DNA from: Kocuria carniphila
GTDB lineage: Bacteria; Actinomycetota; Actinomycetes; Actinomycetales; Micrococcaceae
Reading direction: 5' to 3'
NCBI RefSeq assembly: GCF_004136555.1
Contig: NZ_NOIT01000014.1
Coordinates: 46,028-110,027, forward strand
DNA: 64,000 nucleotides
Shown: piece after piece, positions 53,324 to 63,427 of the stretch
Numbering within the stretch: position 1 is the first letter of the stretch
Layout of the letters: every line of letters starts with the position of its first letter
Program-made: the position numbers and the translations under genes
Notes under the pieces: model-generated
What the model saw: only the letters and a program-made list of their open reading frames with translations
Told to the model about the DNA's origin: nothing
Databases searched by the model: none

Positions 53324-53553
53324 GGTGATAAATCTCCCGAGAGTCTGGCCGGAGGCGCGAGTGGGACTCCCCCACTTTAGTCACGAGTGCCGACATTGTG
53401 CGCGGTGGGCGAAACCACTGTCCACGGGGAAGGAATCGGGTCTACCTTTGGTTCTATTGATACGTGCTGCAGTGTTCATTCTCGGAACCACCTGCACACC
53501 GCAATGACACCGGATGGTGAGATTGCAGACCCTGTATCCGTAAGGAGGATCCA

Positions 53554-53757
53554 ATGAACGCGACACTCGAGACGCGTGAACTCAACGCGACCGACCGCTG
53601 TGACGCCTGTGGCGCCCAGGCATATGTCCGCGTGGTCCTCGAAAGCACCGGCGGTCAGCTCCTCTTCTGCGCGCATCACGCGCGCAAGAACGAGGACAAG
53701 CTGCGCCCGCTGGCTGCCACTTGGCAGGACGAAACGGAGCACCTGGGAGCCTCCTGA
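53554..53757 (+). CDS. DUF7455 small zinc-binding protein
   Basis: 67 residues: MNATLETRELNATDRCDACGAQAYVRVVLESTGGQLLFCAHHARKNED, a short Zn-binding domain with CDAC and a CAHH cluster. It is the typical DUF7455 protein that sits between parE and the menG/sigA genes in Actinobacteria (recalled). The AAGGAGG site is 8 nt before the ATG, so translation should be very efficient. The 230-bp gap to parE holds the divergent promoters. The function is unknown. Confidence 0.88.
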   Translation: MNATLETRELNATDRCDACGAQAYVRVVLESTGGQLLFCAHHARKNEDKLRPLAATWQDETEHLGAS

Positions 53758-53775
53758 GGCACTCACGGCCAATGC

Positions 53776-53819
53776 AAAGACCGGGGCACGCACCACACAC
53801 GGTGCGTGCCCCGGTCTTT
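53776..53819. terminator. Bidirectional hairpin terminator
   Basis: Perfect 19-bp stem (53776-53794 and 53801-53819) with a 6-nt loop and AAA/TTT ends, between the convergent DUF7455 and menG genes. Confidence 0.9.
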
Positions 53820-53844
53820 CGCTATCCCCCAGGTGCTGACGGGA

Positions 53845-54531
53845 TCAGGGTTTGTGACCCCACATGATGACATTGGTACCGAAGTACTTGGTGGCCCAGT
53901 CGACGTCCCGGAACCCTACGCGCTCCATGACCGCCGCGACCTCAGCGGGTGACATGAAGCCCAGCGTGGAGCTTTTCAAATAGGTGTACGCCTCGCGATC
54001 CTTGGCGATGATCTGTCCGAGCAGCGGCAGGACCACGCTCATACCGACCGAGAGCACCAGCTTGAGCACTCCGCGCGGCGGTGATGTCTCCAGCACGACC
54101 ACTCGACCGCCCGGCTTGAGCACGCGGTGTTGCTCCCAGAGAACCCGCTCCACGTCGCTGACGTTACGAAGCAGGTACCCGTGAGTCACAGCGTCGAAGG
54201 ATTCGTCCTCGAAACGCAATTGATGCGCGTCCGCGAACTCCCACTCGATGCTGTCCGCACCGGGTTTCTCACGGGCCTCGGCCAGCATGTTCTCGGAGAA
54301 GTCCACACCGAAGATCTCAGCGCCAGGGTAACGACGCCGCGCGGCCAAGGCGATCTCGCCCGTGCCGGTCGCGATGTCCAGGAGTCGCCCACTCGCGGTC
54401 AGATCCGCGCGCCGGGCAACCTCCCGACACCACTGCGCGTGACGACCCATGGTCATCAGCGAGTTGATTTTGTCGTAACTACGCGTGACCCGGTTGAACA
54501 TGCTCTGGACACGGCTGTCCTGGGACGTCAT
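53845..54531 (-). CDS. menG: Demethylmenaquinone methyltransferase
   Basis: 228-residue SAM enzyme of the UbiE/MenG family, last step of menaquinone synthesis. The SAM motif is LLDIATGTGEIALA; FGVDFSENMLAEAREK and HGYLLRNVSDVERVLWEQHRVLKPGGRVVVLE are the UbiE signatures; a hydrophobic segment near 160-180 may sit at the membrane. The ATG at 54529-54531 has GAGGA 7 nt upstream; a GTG at 54549 is in frame but without a site. It lies 32 bp downstream of sigA on the same strand. Confidence 0.92.
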   Translation of the reverse strand: MTSQDSRVQSMFNRVTRSYDKINSLMTMGRHAQWCREVARRADLTASGRLLDIATGTGEIALAARRRYPGAEIFGVDFSENMLAEAREKPGADSIEWEFADAHQLRFEDESFDAVTHGYLLRNVSDVERVLWEQHRVLKPGGRVVVLETSPPRGVLKLVLSVGMSVVLPLLGQIIAKDREAYTYLKSSTLGFMSPAEVAAVMERVGFRDVDWATKYFGTNVIMWGHKP

Positions 54532-54563
54532 GGAGTAATCCTCACTCACCGTGGCGATCCGGA

Positions 54564-56159
54564 TCAGTCCAAGTAGTCCCGCAGCACCTGCGAGCGCGAC
54601 GGGTGACGGAGCTTGGACATGGTCTTGGACTCTATCTGGCGAATGCGCTCACGAGTGACCCCGTAGACCTTGCCGATCTCGTCCAGGGTCTTGGGCTGAC
54701 CGTCGGTCAGACCGAAGCGCATGGCCACCACACCGGCTTCCCGTTCGGAGAGGGTGTCCAGCACGGAGTGCAACTGTTCCTGGAGCAGGGTGAAGGACAC
54801 GGCGTCCGCGGGAACCACGGCCTCGGAGTCCTCGATGAGGTCACCGAATTCGGAGTCGCCGTCCTCGCCCAGCGGGGTGTGCAGTGAAATGGGCTCGCGG
54901 CCGTACTTCTGAACTTCCACGACCTTTTCGGGGGTCATGTCGAGTTCATTGGCGAGCTCCTCCGGGGTGGGTTCGCGGCCCAGGTCCTGGAGCATTTGAC
55001 GCTGCACGCGTGCCAATTTGTTGATGACCTCGACCATGTGCACCGGGATACGAATGGTGCGGGCCTGGTCGGCCATGGCGCGGGTGATGGCCTGACGGAT
55101 CCACCATGTGGCGTACGTGGAGAACTTGAAGCCCTTGGTGTAGTCGAACTTCTCGACGGCGCGGATCAGACCCAGGTTGCCTTCCTGGATGAGGTCCAGG
55201 AACAACATGCCTCGGCCGGTGTAGCGCTTGGCCAGGGACACCACCAGTCGGAGGTTTGCCTCGAGCAGGTGGTTCTTGGCGCGGCGTCCGTCGTGGATCA
55301 CCCAGCGGTAGGCCCGGCGGGTCTCTGCGTCCATCGAGTCCTGCTCGTCCGCGAATTTGTGTTCAGCGAACAGGCCGGCCTCGATGCGCAGCGCAAGATC
55401 GACCTCTTGCTCGGCGTTCAGCAGCGCGACCTTACCGATCTGCTTGAGGTAGTCCTTGACGGGGTCCGCAGTGGCACCGGCGGCGATGACCTGCTGCGCC
55501 GGGGCGTCGTCCTCGTCGTTGGTGGTGAGCACGAACCCGCGAGCGGTCTTGTCCTCACGGCCCTTCATGCGAGGAGCGGCTTCCTCCGGGCTGGCCTGAG
55601 TCGATTCCTCGCCGTCAGAGTCGCGTTCGTCCTCGATGGCCTCATCGTGGTTGGCCAGCAACTCGTCATCCGCGTCCGCGGTGTCCGCGGAATCGGAAGC
55701 CTTCTTGCGGCCACGACCCGTGCCCGTTGCCGTGGCGGTCTTCGACTTGCGTGCGGCACCCGCGGTCTTACGGGCGCGAGTGGTCTTGGCGGGAGTTGAC
55801 TCCGTGTCCTCGACCTCTGAGGTGTCATCGCCTTCGGCCTGGGCTGCCTTGGCGGCAGCGGCCTTGGTCGCGGACGCCTTGGAAGCCGCCGCCTTGGTGG
55901 CCGCGCTCTTGGCCGCGGTCGACTTGGTCGCCGGGGTCTTGGAAGCGGTGGGCTTTGCTGTGGTGGTCTTCTTGGCCGCGGTCGTCTTCTTCGCCGCCGT
56001 GGTCTTCTTAGCGGCGGTTTTCTTGGCCGCCGTGGTCTTCTTTGCCGCACCGCTGGTACTCGCCCGGCCGGTGCTGGCCTGAGTGGTCTTCTGTGCGGAG
56101 TCCTGTGACTCCTCAGAGACCGTGGACTCGTTCGCGGTCTTGCTTGCAGCAGGTGACAC
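54564..56159 (-). CDS. sigA: Principal RNA polymerase sigma factor (sigma-70 type, RpoD/SigA)
   Basis: 531 residues. Region 1.2 begins at about residue 245 ([30 protein letters not shown]). Region 2 (about 330-405) carries [52 protein letters not shown] and [13 protein letters not shown]; regions 3 and 4 follow with the C-terminal helix-turn-helix [33 protein letters not shown]. The first 240 residues are low-complexity: Lys/Ala/Thr repeats, then acidic. The GTG start at 56157-56159 is preceded by AAAGG 6 nt away, rather than the upstream start at 56216. It is followed by menG. Confidence 0.95.
   Translation of the reverse strand: MSPAASKTANESTVSEESQDSAQKTTQASTGRASTSGAAKKTTAAKKTAAKKTTAAKKTTAAKKTTTAKPTASKTPATKSTAAKSAATKAAASKASATKAAAAKAAQAEGDDTSEVEDTESTPAKTTRARKTAGAARKSKTATATGTGRGRKKASDSADTADADDELLANHDEAIEDERDSDGEESTQASPEEAAPRMKGREDKTARGFVLTTNDEDDAPAQQVIAAGATADPVKDYLKQIGKVALLNAEQEVDLALRIEAGLFAEHKFADEQDSMDAETRRAYRWVIHDGRRAKNHLLEANLRLVVSLAKRYTGRGMLFLDLIQEGNLGLIRAVEKFDYTKGFKFSTYATWWIRQAITRAMADQARTIRIPVHMVEVINKLARVQRQMLQDLGREPTPEELANELDMTPEKVVEVQKYGREPISLHTPLGEDGDSEFGDLIEDSEAVVPADAVSFTLLQEQLHSVLDTLSEREAGVVAMRFGLTDGQPKTLDEIGKVYGVTRERIRQIESKTMSKLRHPSRSQVLRDYLD
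55963..56049 (-). repeat. 18-bp tandem repeat in the sigA N-terminus
   Basis: Five units of 18, 18, 18, 15 and 18 bp encoding KKTTAA-like hexapeptides (KK-T/A-T/A-A-A). Units differ at third positions only in part, so it is an imperfect minisatellite; length can change without loss of frame. Confidence 0.8.
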
Positions 56160-56320
56160 TGAGAACCTTTCGTTGAACCGGTCGCGAGGTGCATTGCCAC
56201 CATGTGTGGTCAACACGCCTATGACCCTGTCAAGCCCGGATTGCTGGCATTTCTGCCTCCTGAGACTTGAAGGGTCCTAGTTGAGCCAACATACATGCCC
56301 CAAGTTTTGTTCCCGGTTCA

Positions 56321-57700
56321 TCACAAATATTTTTCGTGAGCGTGGCGAGGGTCATTGCGTTTCGCCCACCAACGGTCTCCGGGCCACGCCGTACGGGGGT
56401 CGGTGCTCCACCACGGTATGTCCTGGATGTCCAGACGACGCCGCACGGTTCGGGCTCCCTCGCGACCCTCCGCGATCTCGTTGCTGCGCTCCAGGAGCCC
56501 CATGGCAGTGAAGGCTCGTCCCCTGAACACCTCCAATTGAGCGCGCGCGGATACGACGTCCGCGTGGACCATGGAGCACCGACGTTCCCGCCCTCGGAAG
56601 GCCTCCGCGGATTCCAATCCGTGGCTCAGCAACAAGTCCAATCCCTCCAGGATTCGATAGGCCGCTTCTACCGTGGCCCAGTCCGGAATGGACTCCCACT
56701 GGCCTAGCACCGCGTGCGCGCAACACAGCCCCTCAGCGACGTCCTCGCGCGTGGCGCAATACTCGATTGCGGGTGCTGGGAGGGACAAGACTTCTCGCAG
56801 GGACGCTTGCAGCCCCTTGTGCGCCCGCGCTGCTCGGTCCTGGTCACCGGTCAACCACGAGTAGAAGATCGCATCCCGGGTGATGTTGTGGGTCAACGCC
56901 ATGACCAACCGAGCGAGATGCTGATCCGTGAGACTCAACAACGCGGAGGGCCAGTCGGCTCCTCCGGAGTTCATCACGGCGATGGCATCATGCCAGCGCC
57001 GCAGGTCTCGTTCGTAGCAGGCCGGCGCCTGGAAGTGACAGTGCCACTGCTCGTCCACCCACTCGTGATGGGTGCCCTCGTACGCGAAACCGTGGTCCTC
57101 GGGCACTTCGTCCTCGGTGTGCCAAACGCCCGGTCCCTCTGTTAAGTGGTCCAGGGCGTCGAGGAATCCGGACGACCGGTGCCTTAGCGCATCCGGCACC
57201 TGGCCAGGTTGTTCCGGGGTCAACTCGTTGAAACAGCTTCCGAGCGCCACCATGTGCGCGTTCAGCTGGCTGTCGGAGATCCCACTCACCGGCTGCGGTT
57301 CATCGACACGCTGGAGGTTCCACCAGTGCTCCGGGCCCACGACGAAACCACCGGTGGCGCGCATTCCGGAGTCCTCAACGGCCAGCCCCAGCCACGCCGC
57401 GCGGAAGAAGTCCTCCTCGGGTTGGGAAAGCACCGCCGTATCCGAGTACACCACCACCGTCGCCTGATGCACGTGACCGGTGGTCGCTGTCACCTCAGTC
57501 AGTTGTTGGGCGTATTCCGCAAGATCCTCCGTCCCGCTGGGGGTGGGCAGCTTCAAACACAGTGCTCCCCCGCTGGAGACCGGGATGAACAGGACGGCGC
57601 AATTGCGCGGTTCATATCCCAGTTGGTGCGGAATCAGCGCCAGGAGGTCTTCGTCGCAGCGGATCTTGACGGGTTCTTGGGGATCATTGAGGAGTGTCAT
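56321..57700 (-). CDS. DUF4192 family protein
   Basis: 459 residues, actinobacterial DUF4192. It opens with MTLLNDPQEPVKIRCDEDLLALIPHQLGYEPRNCAVLFIPVSS, the family's typical lead, followed by TTGHVHQATVVVYSD and a long helical second half (LTDQHLARLVMALTHNITRDAIFYSW, later a TPR-like AEGLCCAHAVLGQWE and ARAQLEVFRGRAFTAMG). No active-site residues are recognised and there is no signal or membrane segment. No clear ribosome site precedes the ATG. It lies upstream of sigA with 161 bp between. Confidence 0.88.
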   Translation of the reverse strand: MTLLNDPQEPVKIRCDEDLLALIPHQLGYEPRNCAVLFIPVSSGGALCLKLPTPSGTEDLAEYAQQLTEVTATTGHVHQATVVVYSDTAVLSQPEEDFFRAAWLGLAVEDSGMRATGGFVVGPEHWWNLQRVDEPQPVSGISDSQLNAHMVALGSCFNELTPEQPGQVPDALRHRSSGFLDALDHLTEGPGVWHTEDEVPEDHGFAYEGTHHEWVDEQWHCHFQAPACYERDLRRWHDAIAVMNSGGADWPSALLSLTDQHLARLVMALTHNITRDAIFYSWLTGDQDRAARAHKGLQASLREVLSLPAPAIEYCATREDVAEGLCCAHAVLGQWESIPDWATVEAAYRILEGLDLLLSHGLESAEAFRGRERRCSMVHADVVSARAQLEVFRGRAFTAMGLLERSNEIAEGREGARTVRRRLDIQDIPWWSTDPRTAWPGDRWWAKRNDPRHAHEKYL

Positions 57701-57841
57701 GCCCCCACGATCCGCGAGGCGCGCTCACCACGTCTCGCGGCGGCGTCGAACTGTGCATGCCGGGCAAGAAGGAAACCCGAGAGACCGCACTGTGGAGTGT
57801 GAGTGCCGCGACTTAGGGGACCAACAGGTTCTCGGACGCGA

Positions 57842-59140
57842 TCACACGGAGCGGGGCCCGTGCACCTTGCGCACTTTCTTAGTGCAGATGAGCACCGCAA
57901 TGATGCCCACCGCGGCCACGAGACCCTGGGCGGCAATGGCGGGACGGAACGCCTCGGCATCGTAGAGGGTCGGTGAAACCCCCGCCGCGAATTGGAGGTC
58001 CAGCACCAGACCGGTGAGATAAATGGCCGCCAAGGACGCGATGAACCCGCCCACATTGGCCAAGCCCGTTGCGGTGCCTCCGCGGCGGGGCGGATTGAAG
58101 CTGCGCACGATGTCAAAAGCGAGCATGGACGCGGGATAGGACAACGCCAGCATGCCGACCGCAATGAACACCACGGCCGTGGGCGCCTCACCGGGCCACA
58201 GCAGCATGAGCGCCCACCCGCAGTAGATCACCGCGCAGAAGCACAGAGCGAGCACAGAGCGGCGCTTGGCGAACACCGCACTGAGCTTGCCCACGCCCAA
58301 ACTCACCACCACGTTGACCACCACGAACGTGGTCATGACCACGGAGGCCTGAGTGGCATCCATCCCCTGAGCGTTCTGTAAATACGGGTACGCCCACATC
58401 AGGGCAAACGTATTGCCAACGAATTGCACGGCGAAGTGAACCCAGAAACCCAATTGCGTCCCGGGTTCCCGCAGGGATTCCTTGATGGTCGCGCCCACGG
58501 TTGCGAAAGAAATGGACTCGTTGAGCACGTTCACCCCCGGTGGTGCGCTGCGCAGTAGGGCCGCGGACAGCACGCCGGACAACAATGCCAAGGCCGCCAA
58601 CGAAATGAACGCGGGAACCCAGCCGGTCGCGTGCAGCACGGCCGCGAAGGGGATCACGGAGAAGAGTTGCCCCAGATTGCCGGTCATGCCGACCACTTGG
58701 GAAAGCATGGGCACGCGCATGGCAGAAAACCATGCGGGCAACAGGCGCATGACGCATACGAACGTGGCGGCGTCACCGGCGCCCACGAGAATTCGGCCAA
58801 TCACACCGGCCGCAACGGATTCGGCCGCCGCGAGCTGCAATTGGCCGACCACCATGCACGCGGCCCCGGCGCTGATCAGCACACGGGGCCCGAAACGGTC
58901 CACCAGCACACCCACCGGGACCTGCAGGGCGGCGTAAACCAGCACCTGCATCATGGAGAACATGGACAGGCCCGCTGCCACTGTCTGGAAGCGGTCCGTC
59001 GCTTCCACCGAGGCCACACCAAAGCTCGTCCGCTGGGCTACCGCCGAGAAGTAGGCGAAAACCCCCACCGCAAAGACGAGCCACGCCCTTCGCGAATCCT
59101 TCCCCTGATCACGGGGTGAAGACATGGGAGTGCGTGGCAT
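57842..59140 (-). CDS. MFS family transporter
   Basis: 432 residues with twelve predicted membrane helices. The signature GVLVDRFGPRVLI (loop 2-3) and GAGDAATFVCVMRLLPAWF are MFS features, and AGPERSQ-like repeat loops are present in the second half (GKLSAVFAKRRSVLAL). It resembles the nitrate/sugar-phosphate/oxalate:formate branch but no substrate is predictable. AAGGA lies 9 nt before the ATG. It is 59 bp downstream of a PAC2 gene on the same strand. Confidence 0.85.
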   Translation of the reverse strand: MPRTPMSSPRDQGKDSRRAWLVFAVGVFAYFSAVAQRTSFGVASVEATDRFQTVAAGLSMFSMMQVLVYAALQVPVGVLVDRFGPRVLISAGAACMVVGQLQLAAAESVAAGVIGRILVGAGDAATFVCVMRLLPAWFSAMRVPMLSQVVGMTGNLGQLFSVIPFAAVLHATGWVPAFISLAALALLSGVLSAALLRSAPPGVNVLNESISFATVGATIKESLREPGTQLGFWVHFAVQFVGNTFALMWAYPYLQNAQGMDATQASVVMTTFVVVNVVVSLGVGKLSAVFAKRRSVLALCFCAVIYCGWALMLLWPGEAPTAVVFIAVGMLALSYPASMLAFDIVRSFNPPRRGGTATGLANVGGFIASLAAIYLTGLVLDLQFAAGVSPTLYDAEAFRPAIAAQGLVAAVGIIAVLICTKKVRKVHGPRSV

Positions 59141-59199
59141 GCTCAGGGTCCTTGGGTCGCAGTGGAGATCGCGGCCCGGCTAGTGCAGTTGCCGCGAGA

Positions 59200-60120
59200 T
59201 CAGTTGTCCTGCTCGTCCTGAGAAGCGAGGAAAGCCTCGGCGGCCGCACCGAGTTCGTCGGCGTCGGGCAGATCGTCGTGGTCAGGACCGGCCAGGATGG
59301 AACGATGCGCTGACGCATCGACCACGTCATCGTATCGCCGTTCCATATTCTCGATGACGGACTGGATCTCCGGGGACCCATTGGCCTGCTCGTTGATCTG
59401 CTGAATCACGCCGCGAGAGGCTTCACGCAACTCGTCCGTGGGAAGCGTGCGGCCCGTGACGGCGCTCAGGTGCTCCAGAGCAGCCACTGCGGCCTGCGGC
59501 AAGTACGACTCCGCGAGATACTGCGGCACGTGTACCGACAGGCCCACGTGATCGATACCGGCGCCCTGCAACTTCAATTCCAGTAAGTGCGAGACGGAGG
59601 CGCTGATCTCGAAGGTCGGCTTGTTACCTCCCGTGCTCGGCAACAGGTCGGCCCGCGGTCCGTGCGCGGTGACCAACATGGGGCGGGTGTGGGGAACGGG
59701 CATGGGTATACCGCTCACCAGGGCCACCAGGCTCACGTCCAGGCGCTGGGCCAGGCCGACCACGGCCCGGGTGAAGCGCTCCCACTGAGTATCGGGTTCG
59801 GGTCCGGTGAGCAGCAAGAAATGACGACCCAGGCCATCCGTGACCACGCGCAGGGTGAGCTCGGGTGCGTCCCACTCTTCGAAGTGGTCCTCCACGAACT
59901 TCACGTGCGGCCGACGGGAACGGTAATCGTAGAGCTGGTCCAGATCGAACTGGGCCAGGGTTTCACTGGGCATGGAGTCCATGACCACGGCCTCGATCTG
60001 CCCGGCCAGGTGCCCCGCCTCCACATATCCGGACAACGCCACGATCATGGGCAATCCGCGCAGTCGCCCATCCCCGAGCAACGCGGGGTCACTCAGGTAC
60101 AGCGCCGTAGGATCCAGCAC
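59200..60120 (-). CDS. PAC2 family protein (second paralogue)
   Basis: 306 residues, PAC2 fold: LRGLPMIVALSGYVEAGHLAGQ, VSLVALVSGIPMPVPHTRPMLVTAHG, HVGLSVHVPQYLAE and an acidic helical C-terminus. The reading frame continues to 60246, but only the GTG at 60118-60120 has a perfect AGGAGG ribosome site 5 nt away; the upstream part has no site and overlaps the pepA promoter region, so I shorten the gene. It resembles the mycobacterial PAC2 protein encoded near sigA (recalled). The role is unestablished, possibly proteasome-related. Confidence 0.85.
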   Translation of the reverse strand: MLDPTALYLSDPALLGDGRLRGLPMIVALSGYVEAGHLAGQIEAVVMDSMPSETLAQFDLDQLYDYRSRRPHVKFVEDHFEEWDAPELTLRVVTDGLGRHFLLLTGPEPDTQWERFTRAVVGLAQRLDVSLVALVSGIPMPVPHTRPMLVTAHGPRADLLPSTGGNKPTFEISASVSHLLELKLQGAGIDHVGLSVHVPQYLAESYLPQAAVAALEHLSAVTGRTLPTDELREASRGVIQQINEQANGSPEIQSVIENMERRYDDVVDASAHRSILAGPDHDDLPDADELGAAAEAFLASQDEQDN

Positions 60121-60332
60121 AACGACCTCCTGCAAATAACTTGGGGGGACGAAACCAGCGACGGCTCGCCTCTTGATGACATTACTGACTTCAACGCCGG
60201 TGTGACCCGCCGGTATTCCCGCAGCGTACTGCGGAAGTGTCGGCACGTCCGGATAGGATCGGTGACGGTTCCCACGTTGTGATCCCCCTAGCGTGGGTAA
60301 GTGTCAGTGTTTCCGAACGAAAGGACACCATC

Positions 60333-61871
60333 GTGACCACCGTGCAGGACATTGTTGATATCAGCGATCTGAGCTTGGCCGTCAGTGCCAAGTCCCCGGC
60401 TGCCCTGTCCGCCGACGCGCTCGTCGTGGGTGTCGAGGCCCCCGGCAAGACCGTGAATCTGGGTCCCGCAGCCAATTCCAAGTTGAGCCGCACCCTGTCA
60501 GAGCTGGCCGAACTCGCGGGTGCCTCCGGTGCCGCAGATTCCGTCACCGTGGTTCCCGCGCCCTCCAACGTTTCCGCGCGCCTGGTCGCGTTCACGGGTC
60601 TGGGCAAGGTCAACCTCGACGACGCCGCCGCTCACGCAGAGTCCCTGCGCCAGGCGGCCGGTGAAGCCGTGCGCCAGTTGGCGGGCAAGGCCACCAGCGT
60701 GGTCGCTGCTCTGCCGACCACCTCCGTGGCCGAGGTCCAGGCCGTGGCCGAGGGCCTGGGCATGGGTGCTTTCAGCTACACGGCCCAGAAGGTGCAGACC
60801 CTGGACAAGCAGTCCACCCCGGTCGCTTCCGCGACCGTGTGTGTTGCGAAGGACCTCGCCAAGCGCTCGCAGGTGGCCGTGGAGCGTGCCGCCCACGTAG
60901 TCAAGGCGGTTCGCACCGCCCGCACCCTGGTCGATCTGTCCCCCGACACCGCCAACCCGGAGTTCGTGGCTGACTACGCAACCGCTGCCGCCAAGGGCAG
61001 CAAGGTCAAGGTCACCGTCCTGGCCGAGAAGGAACTGGCCCGCGGCAACTTCGGTGGTCTGCTCGGCGTCGGCCAAGGATCCGTTAACGGGCCGCGCCTC
61101 GTGAAGCTCGAGTGGGCTCCCGCCAAGGCCAAGCGCCATGTCTCGTTCGTGGGCAAGGGCATCACGTTCGACTCCGGCGGTCTCTCGCTCAAGCCCCCGG
61201 CCTCCATGATGACCATGAAGTCCGACATGGCCGGCGCCGCTGCAGTGCTGTCCACAGTGATCGCGGCGGCCGAATTGAAACTGCCCGTGGCAGTGACCGG
61301 TTGGCTCTGCCTCGCGGAGAACCTTCCGTCCGCCACGGCCACCCGTCCCGGGGACGTTCTCTCGATGCACTCCGGACACACCGTGGAAGTGCTCAACACG
61401 GATGCCGAGGGCCGTTTGGTCCTGGCCGACGGTCTGTGGGCCGCGGGCCAGGAGGATCCGGACCTGCTCGTGGACATCGCAACCCTCACCGGCGCCCAGA
61501 TGGTGGCCCTCGGAACTCGTACCGCCGCCGTGATGGGTGACGAGCCCGCCCGCGACATGGTGGCCGAGGCCGCTTCCGCTGTTGGCGAAGCGACATGGAC
61601 CATGCCCCTGCCCGAACACTTGCGCGCATCCCTGAACTCCAACGTGGCCGACATCAAGAACATGGGCGACAAGCACGGTGGCATGTTGGTGGCCGGATTG
61701 TTCCTGCGCGAGTTCGTTCCGGAGGTCAAGGGCAACCGCGTCCCCTGGGCCCACGTGGACATTGCCGGACCCTCGTTCAATGAAGGCTCCCCCTGGGGCT
61801 ACACCCCCAAGGAGGGCACCGGATTCGGTGTTCGCACCCTGTTGAACGTGGCCGAGAACTACGCGTCGTAG
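60333..61871 (+). CDS. pepA: Leucyl aminopeptidase (M17)
   Basis: 512-residue hexameric metallopeptidase that cleaves N-terminal amino acids. The M17 metal-binding and catalytic segments are seen: GKGITFDSGGLSLKPP (metal Lys/Asp), KSDMAGAAAVL (Asp), NTDAEGRLVLADGL (signature NTDAEGRL). The N-terminal domain (about 1-180) is more variable. The start is GTG 60333, with AAGGA 7 nt upstream; the frame extends upstream but without a site. It is divergent from the PAC2 gene and followed by lpdA after a long hairpin. Confidence 0.94.
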   Translation: MTTVQDIVDISDLSLAVSAKSPAALSADALVVGVEAPGKTVNLGPAANSKLSRTLSELAELAGASGAADSVTVVPAPSNVSARLVAFTGLGKVNLDDAAAHAESLRQAAGEAVRQLAGKATSVVAALPTTSVAEVQAVAEGLGMGAFSYTAQKVQTLDKQSTPVASATVCVAKDLAKRSQVAVERAAHVVKAVRTARTLVDLSPDTANPEFVADYATAAAKGSKVKVTVLAEKELARGNFGGLLGVGQGSVNGPRLVKLEWAPAKAKRHVSFVGKGITFDSGGLSLKPPASMMTMKSDMAGAAAVLSTVIAAAELKLPVAVTGWLCLAENLPSATATRPGDVLSMHSGHTVEVLNTDAEGRLVLADGLWAAGQEDPDLLVDIATLTGAQMVALGTRTAAVMGDEPARDMVAEAASAVGEATWTMPLPEHLRASLNSNVADIKNMGDKHGGMLVAGLFLREFVPEVKGNRVPWAHVDIAGPSFNEGSPWGYTPKEGTGFGVRTLLNVAENYAS

Positions 61872-61895
61872 TAGTCGTACCCGCCCCACCAAGCG

Positions 61896-61952
61896 CGCCA
61901 CGCGCCGGGGACCCACGAGGTAGCAATACCTGGTGAGTCCCTGGGCGTGGCG
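61896..61952 (+). terminator. Long imperfect hairpin between pepA and lpdA
   Basis: Arms of about 26 nt around a short loop (61896-61921 and 61926-61952), with outer CGCCACGC/GCGTGGCG paired and an inner AGGTA/TACCT stem. There is no T tract. It may reduce readthrough into lpdA or have another role. Confidence 0.45.
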
Positions 61953-62053
61953 ATAAGGTGGGGACAAAACATCCAAGGGTCTGAGCGCACCGCAGATCGG
62001 TACGGCCAGACCGCATAGCAACGTCAAAACACTCGAACCCCGAGGGAGCCAAC

Positions 62054-63421
62054 GTGGCCGACAACCAATACAACATTCTCGTCCTGGGCGGTGGATCCGC
62101 CGGATACGCAGCAGCACTGCGCGCAGTTCAGCTGGGTTACTCCGTGGCACTGTTCGAAAAGGAGAAGCTGGGCGGCACGTGTCTGCACTGGGGTTGCATC
62201 CCCACCAAGGCGTACCTGCATTCCGCCGAGTTGGCAGAGGGTGCTCGTGAGTCGGAGAAGTACGGCATCAAGGCCACGCTGGAATCCATCGACATGGGTG
62301 CCGTGCGCGATTACAAGAACAAGGTCGTGCAAGGCAAGTTCAAGGGACTCACCGGTCTCATGAAGATGCGCAAGGTGGACGTCATCGCCGGGGACGGCAA
62401 GTTGACCGGCCCCAACACCATCGAGGCCAACGGCACCACCTACACCGGTGAGCACATCATTCTGGCCACCGGTTCCTACGCCAAGACCCTGGGCATCGAG
62501 ATCGGTGGTCGCGTGATGACCTCGACCGAAGCCCTCGAGATCGACTTCGTACCCAAGTCCGCGATCGTGCTCGGCGGCGGTGTGATCGGTTGCGAGTTCG
62601 CTTCCATGTGGCGCTCCTTCGGTGTCGACGTCACGGTGATCGAAGGCCTGCCCCACCTGGTGGCCAACGAGGACCCCGCCATCATCAAGATCGCCGAGCG
62701 TGAGTTCAAGAAGCGCGGCATCAAGTACAACCTCGGCACGTTCTTCGAGAAGGTCGAGCAGAACGACGACGGCGCCAAGGTCACCCTCGCGGACGGCAAA
62801 GAGTTCGAAGCGGACATCGTTCTCGTGGCGGTCGGTCGCGGCCCCAACACCGAGAACATGGGCTTCGAAGAGCAGGGCATCCCCATGGACCGCGGTTTCG
62901 TGACCCCCAACGAGCGTCTGCACACCGGTGTCGGCAACGTCTACGCCATTGGAGACATCGTTCCCGGCGTGCAGTTGGCCCACCGCGGTTACCAGCAGGG
63001 TCGTTTCGTGGCCGAGGAGATCGCCGGACTCAACCCGGTGCCCGTCGAGGACATCAACATCCCCAAGGTCACTTTCACCGAACCCGAGATCGCATCCGTC
63101 GGATACTCCCAGCCCAAGGCCGAGGAGAAGTTCGGTAAGGACAACGTGGAGACCTTCGAGTACAACCTCGCCGGTAACGGAAAGAGCTCCATCCTGGGCA
63201 CGGGCGGCATCATCAAGCTCGTGCGCGAGAAGGACGGTCCCATTGTCGGATTCCACGCAATCGGTACACGCATCAGTGAGCAGATCGGTGAAGGTCAGCT
63301 CATGGTGAACTGGGAGGCATACCCGGAGGACGTTGCCGCGTTCATCCACGCCCACCCCACCCAAAACGAGGCCATCGGTGAAGCAGCCATGGCATTGGCC
63401 GGAGCACCCCTGCACGGTTGA
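62054..63421 (+). CDS. lpdA: Dihydrolipoyl dehydrogenase (E3)
   Basis: 455-residue FAD flavoprotein reoxidising dihydrolipoamide in 2-oxo acid dehydrogenase complexes. FAD site ILVLGGGSAGYAAALRA; redox disulfide GGTCLHWGCIPTKA; NAD site AIVLGGGVIGCEFASMW; interface His/Glu in HAHPTQNEA. The GTG start at 62054 has GAGGGAG 5 nt upstream. It is immediately upstream of sucB, with a hairpin between, so the two encode the shared E3 and the E2 of 2-oxoglutarate dehydrogenase. Confidence 0.96.
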   Translation: MADNQYNILVLGGGSAGYAAALRAVQLGYSVALFEKEKLGGTCLHWGCIPTKAYLHSAELAEGARESEKYGIKATLESIDMGAVRDYKNKVVQGKFKGLTGLMKMRKVDVIAGDGKLTGPNTIEANGTTYTGEHIILATGSYAKTLGIEIGGRVMTSTEALEIDFVPKSAIVLGGGVIGCEFASMWRSFGVDVTVIEGLPHLVANEDPAIIKIAEREFKKRGIKYNLGTFFEKVEQNDDGAKVTLADGKEFEADIVLVAVGRGPNTENMGFEEQGIPMDRGFVTPNERLHTGVGNVYAIGDIVPGVQLAHRGYQQGRFVAEEIAGLNPVPVEDINIPKVTFTEPEIASVGYSQPKAEEKFGKDNVETFEYNLAGNGKSSILGTGGIIKLVREKDGPIVGFHAIGTRISEQIGEGQLMVNWEAYPEDVAAFIHAHPTQNEAIGEAAMALAGAPLHG

Positions 63422-63427
63422 TACCGA

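Noticed and set aside
59200..60246. Longer PAC2 reading frame starting at 60246
   Set aside because: No ribosome site there, while GTG 60120 has a perfect one and gives a normal family length.
60498..62150. 550-codon minus-strand ORF over pepA
   Set aside because: Shadow of pepA; composition Gly/His/Val-rich without structure.
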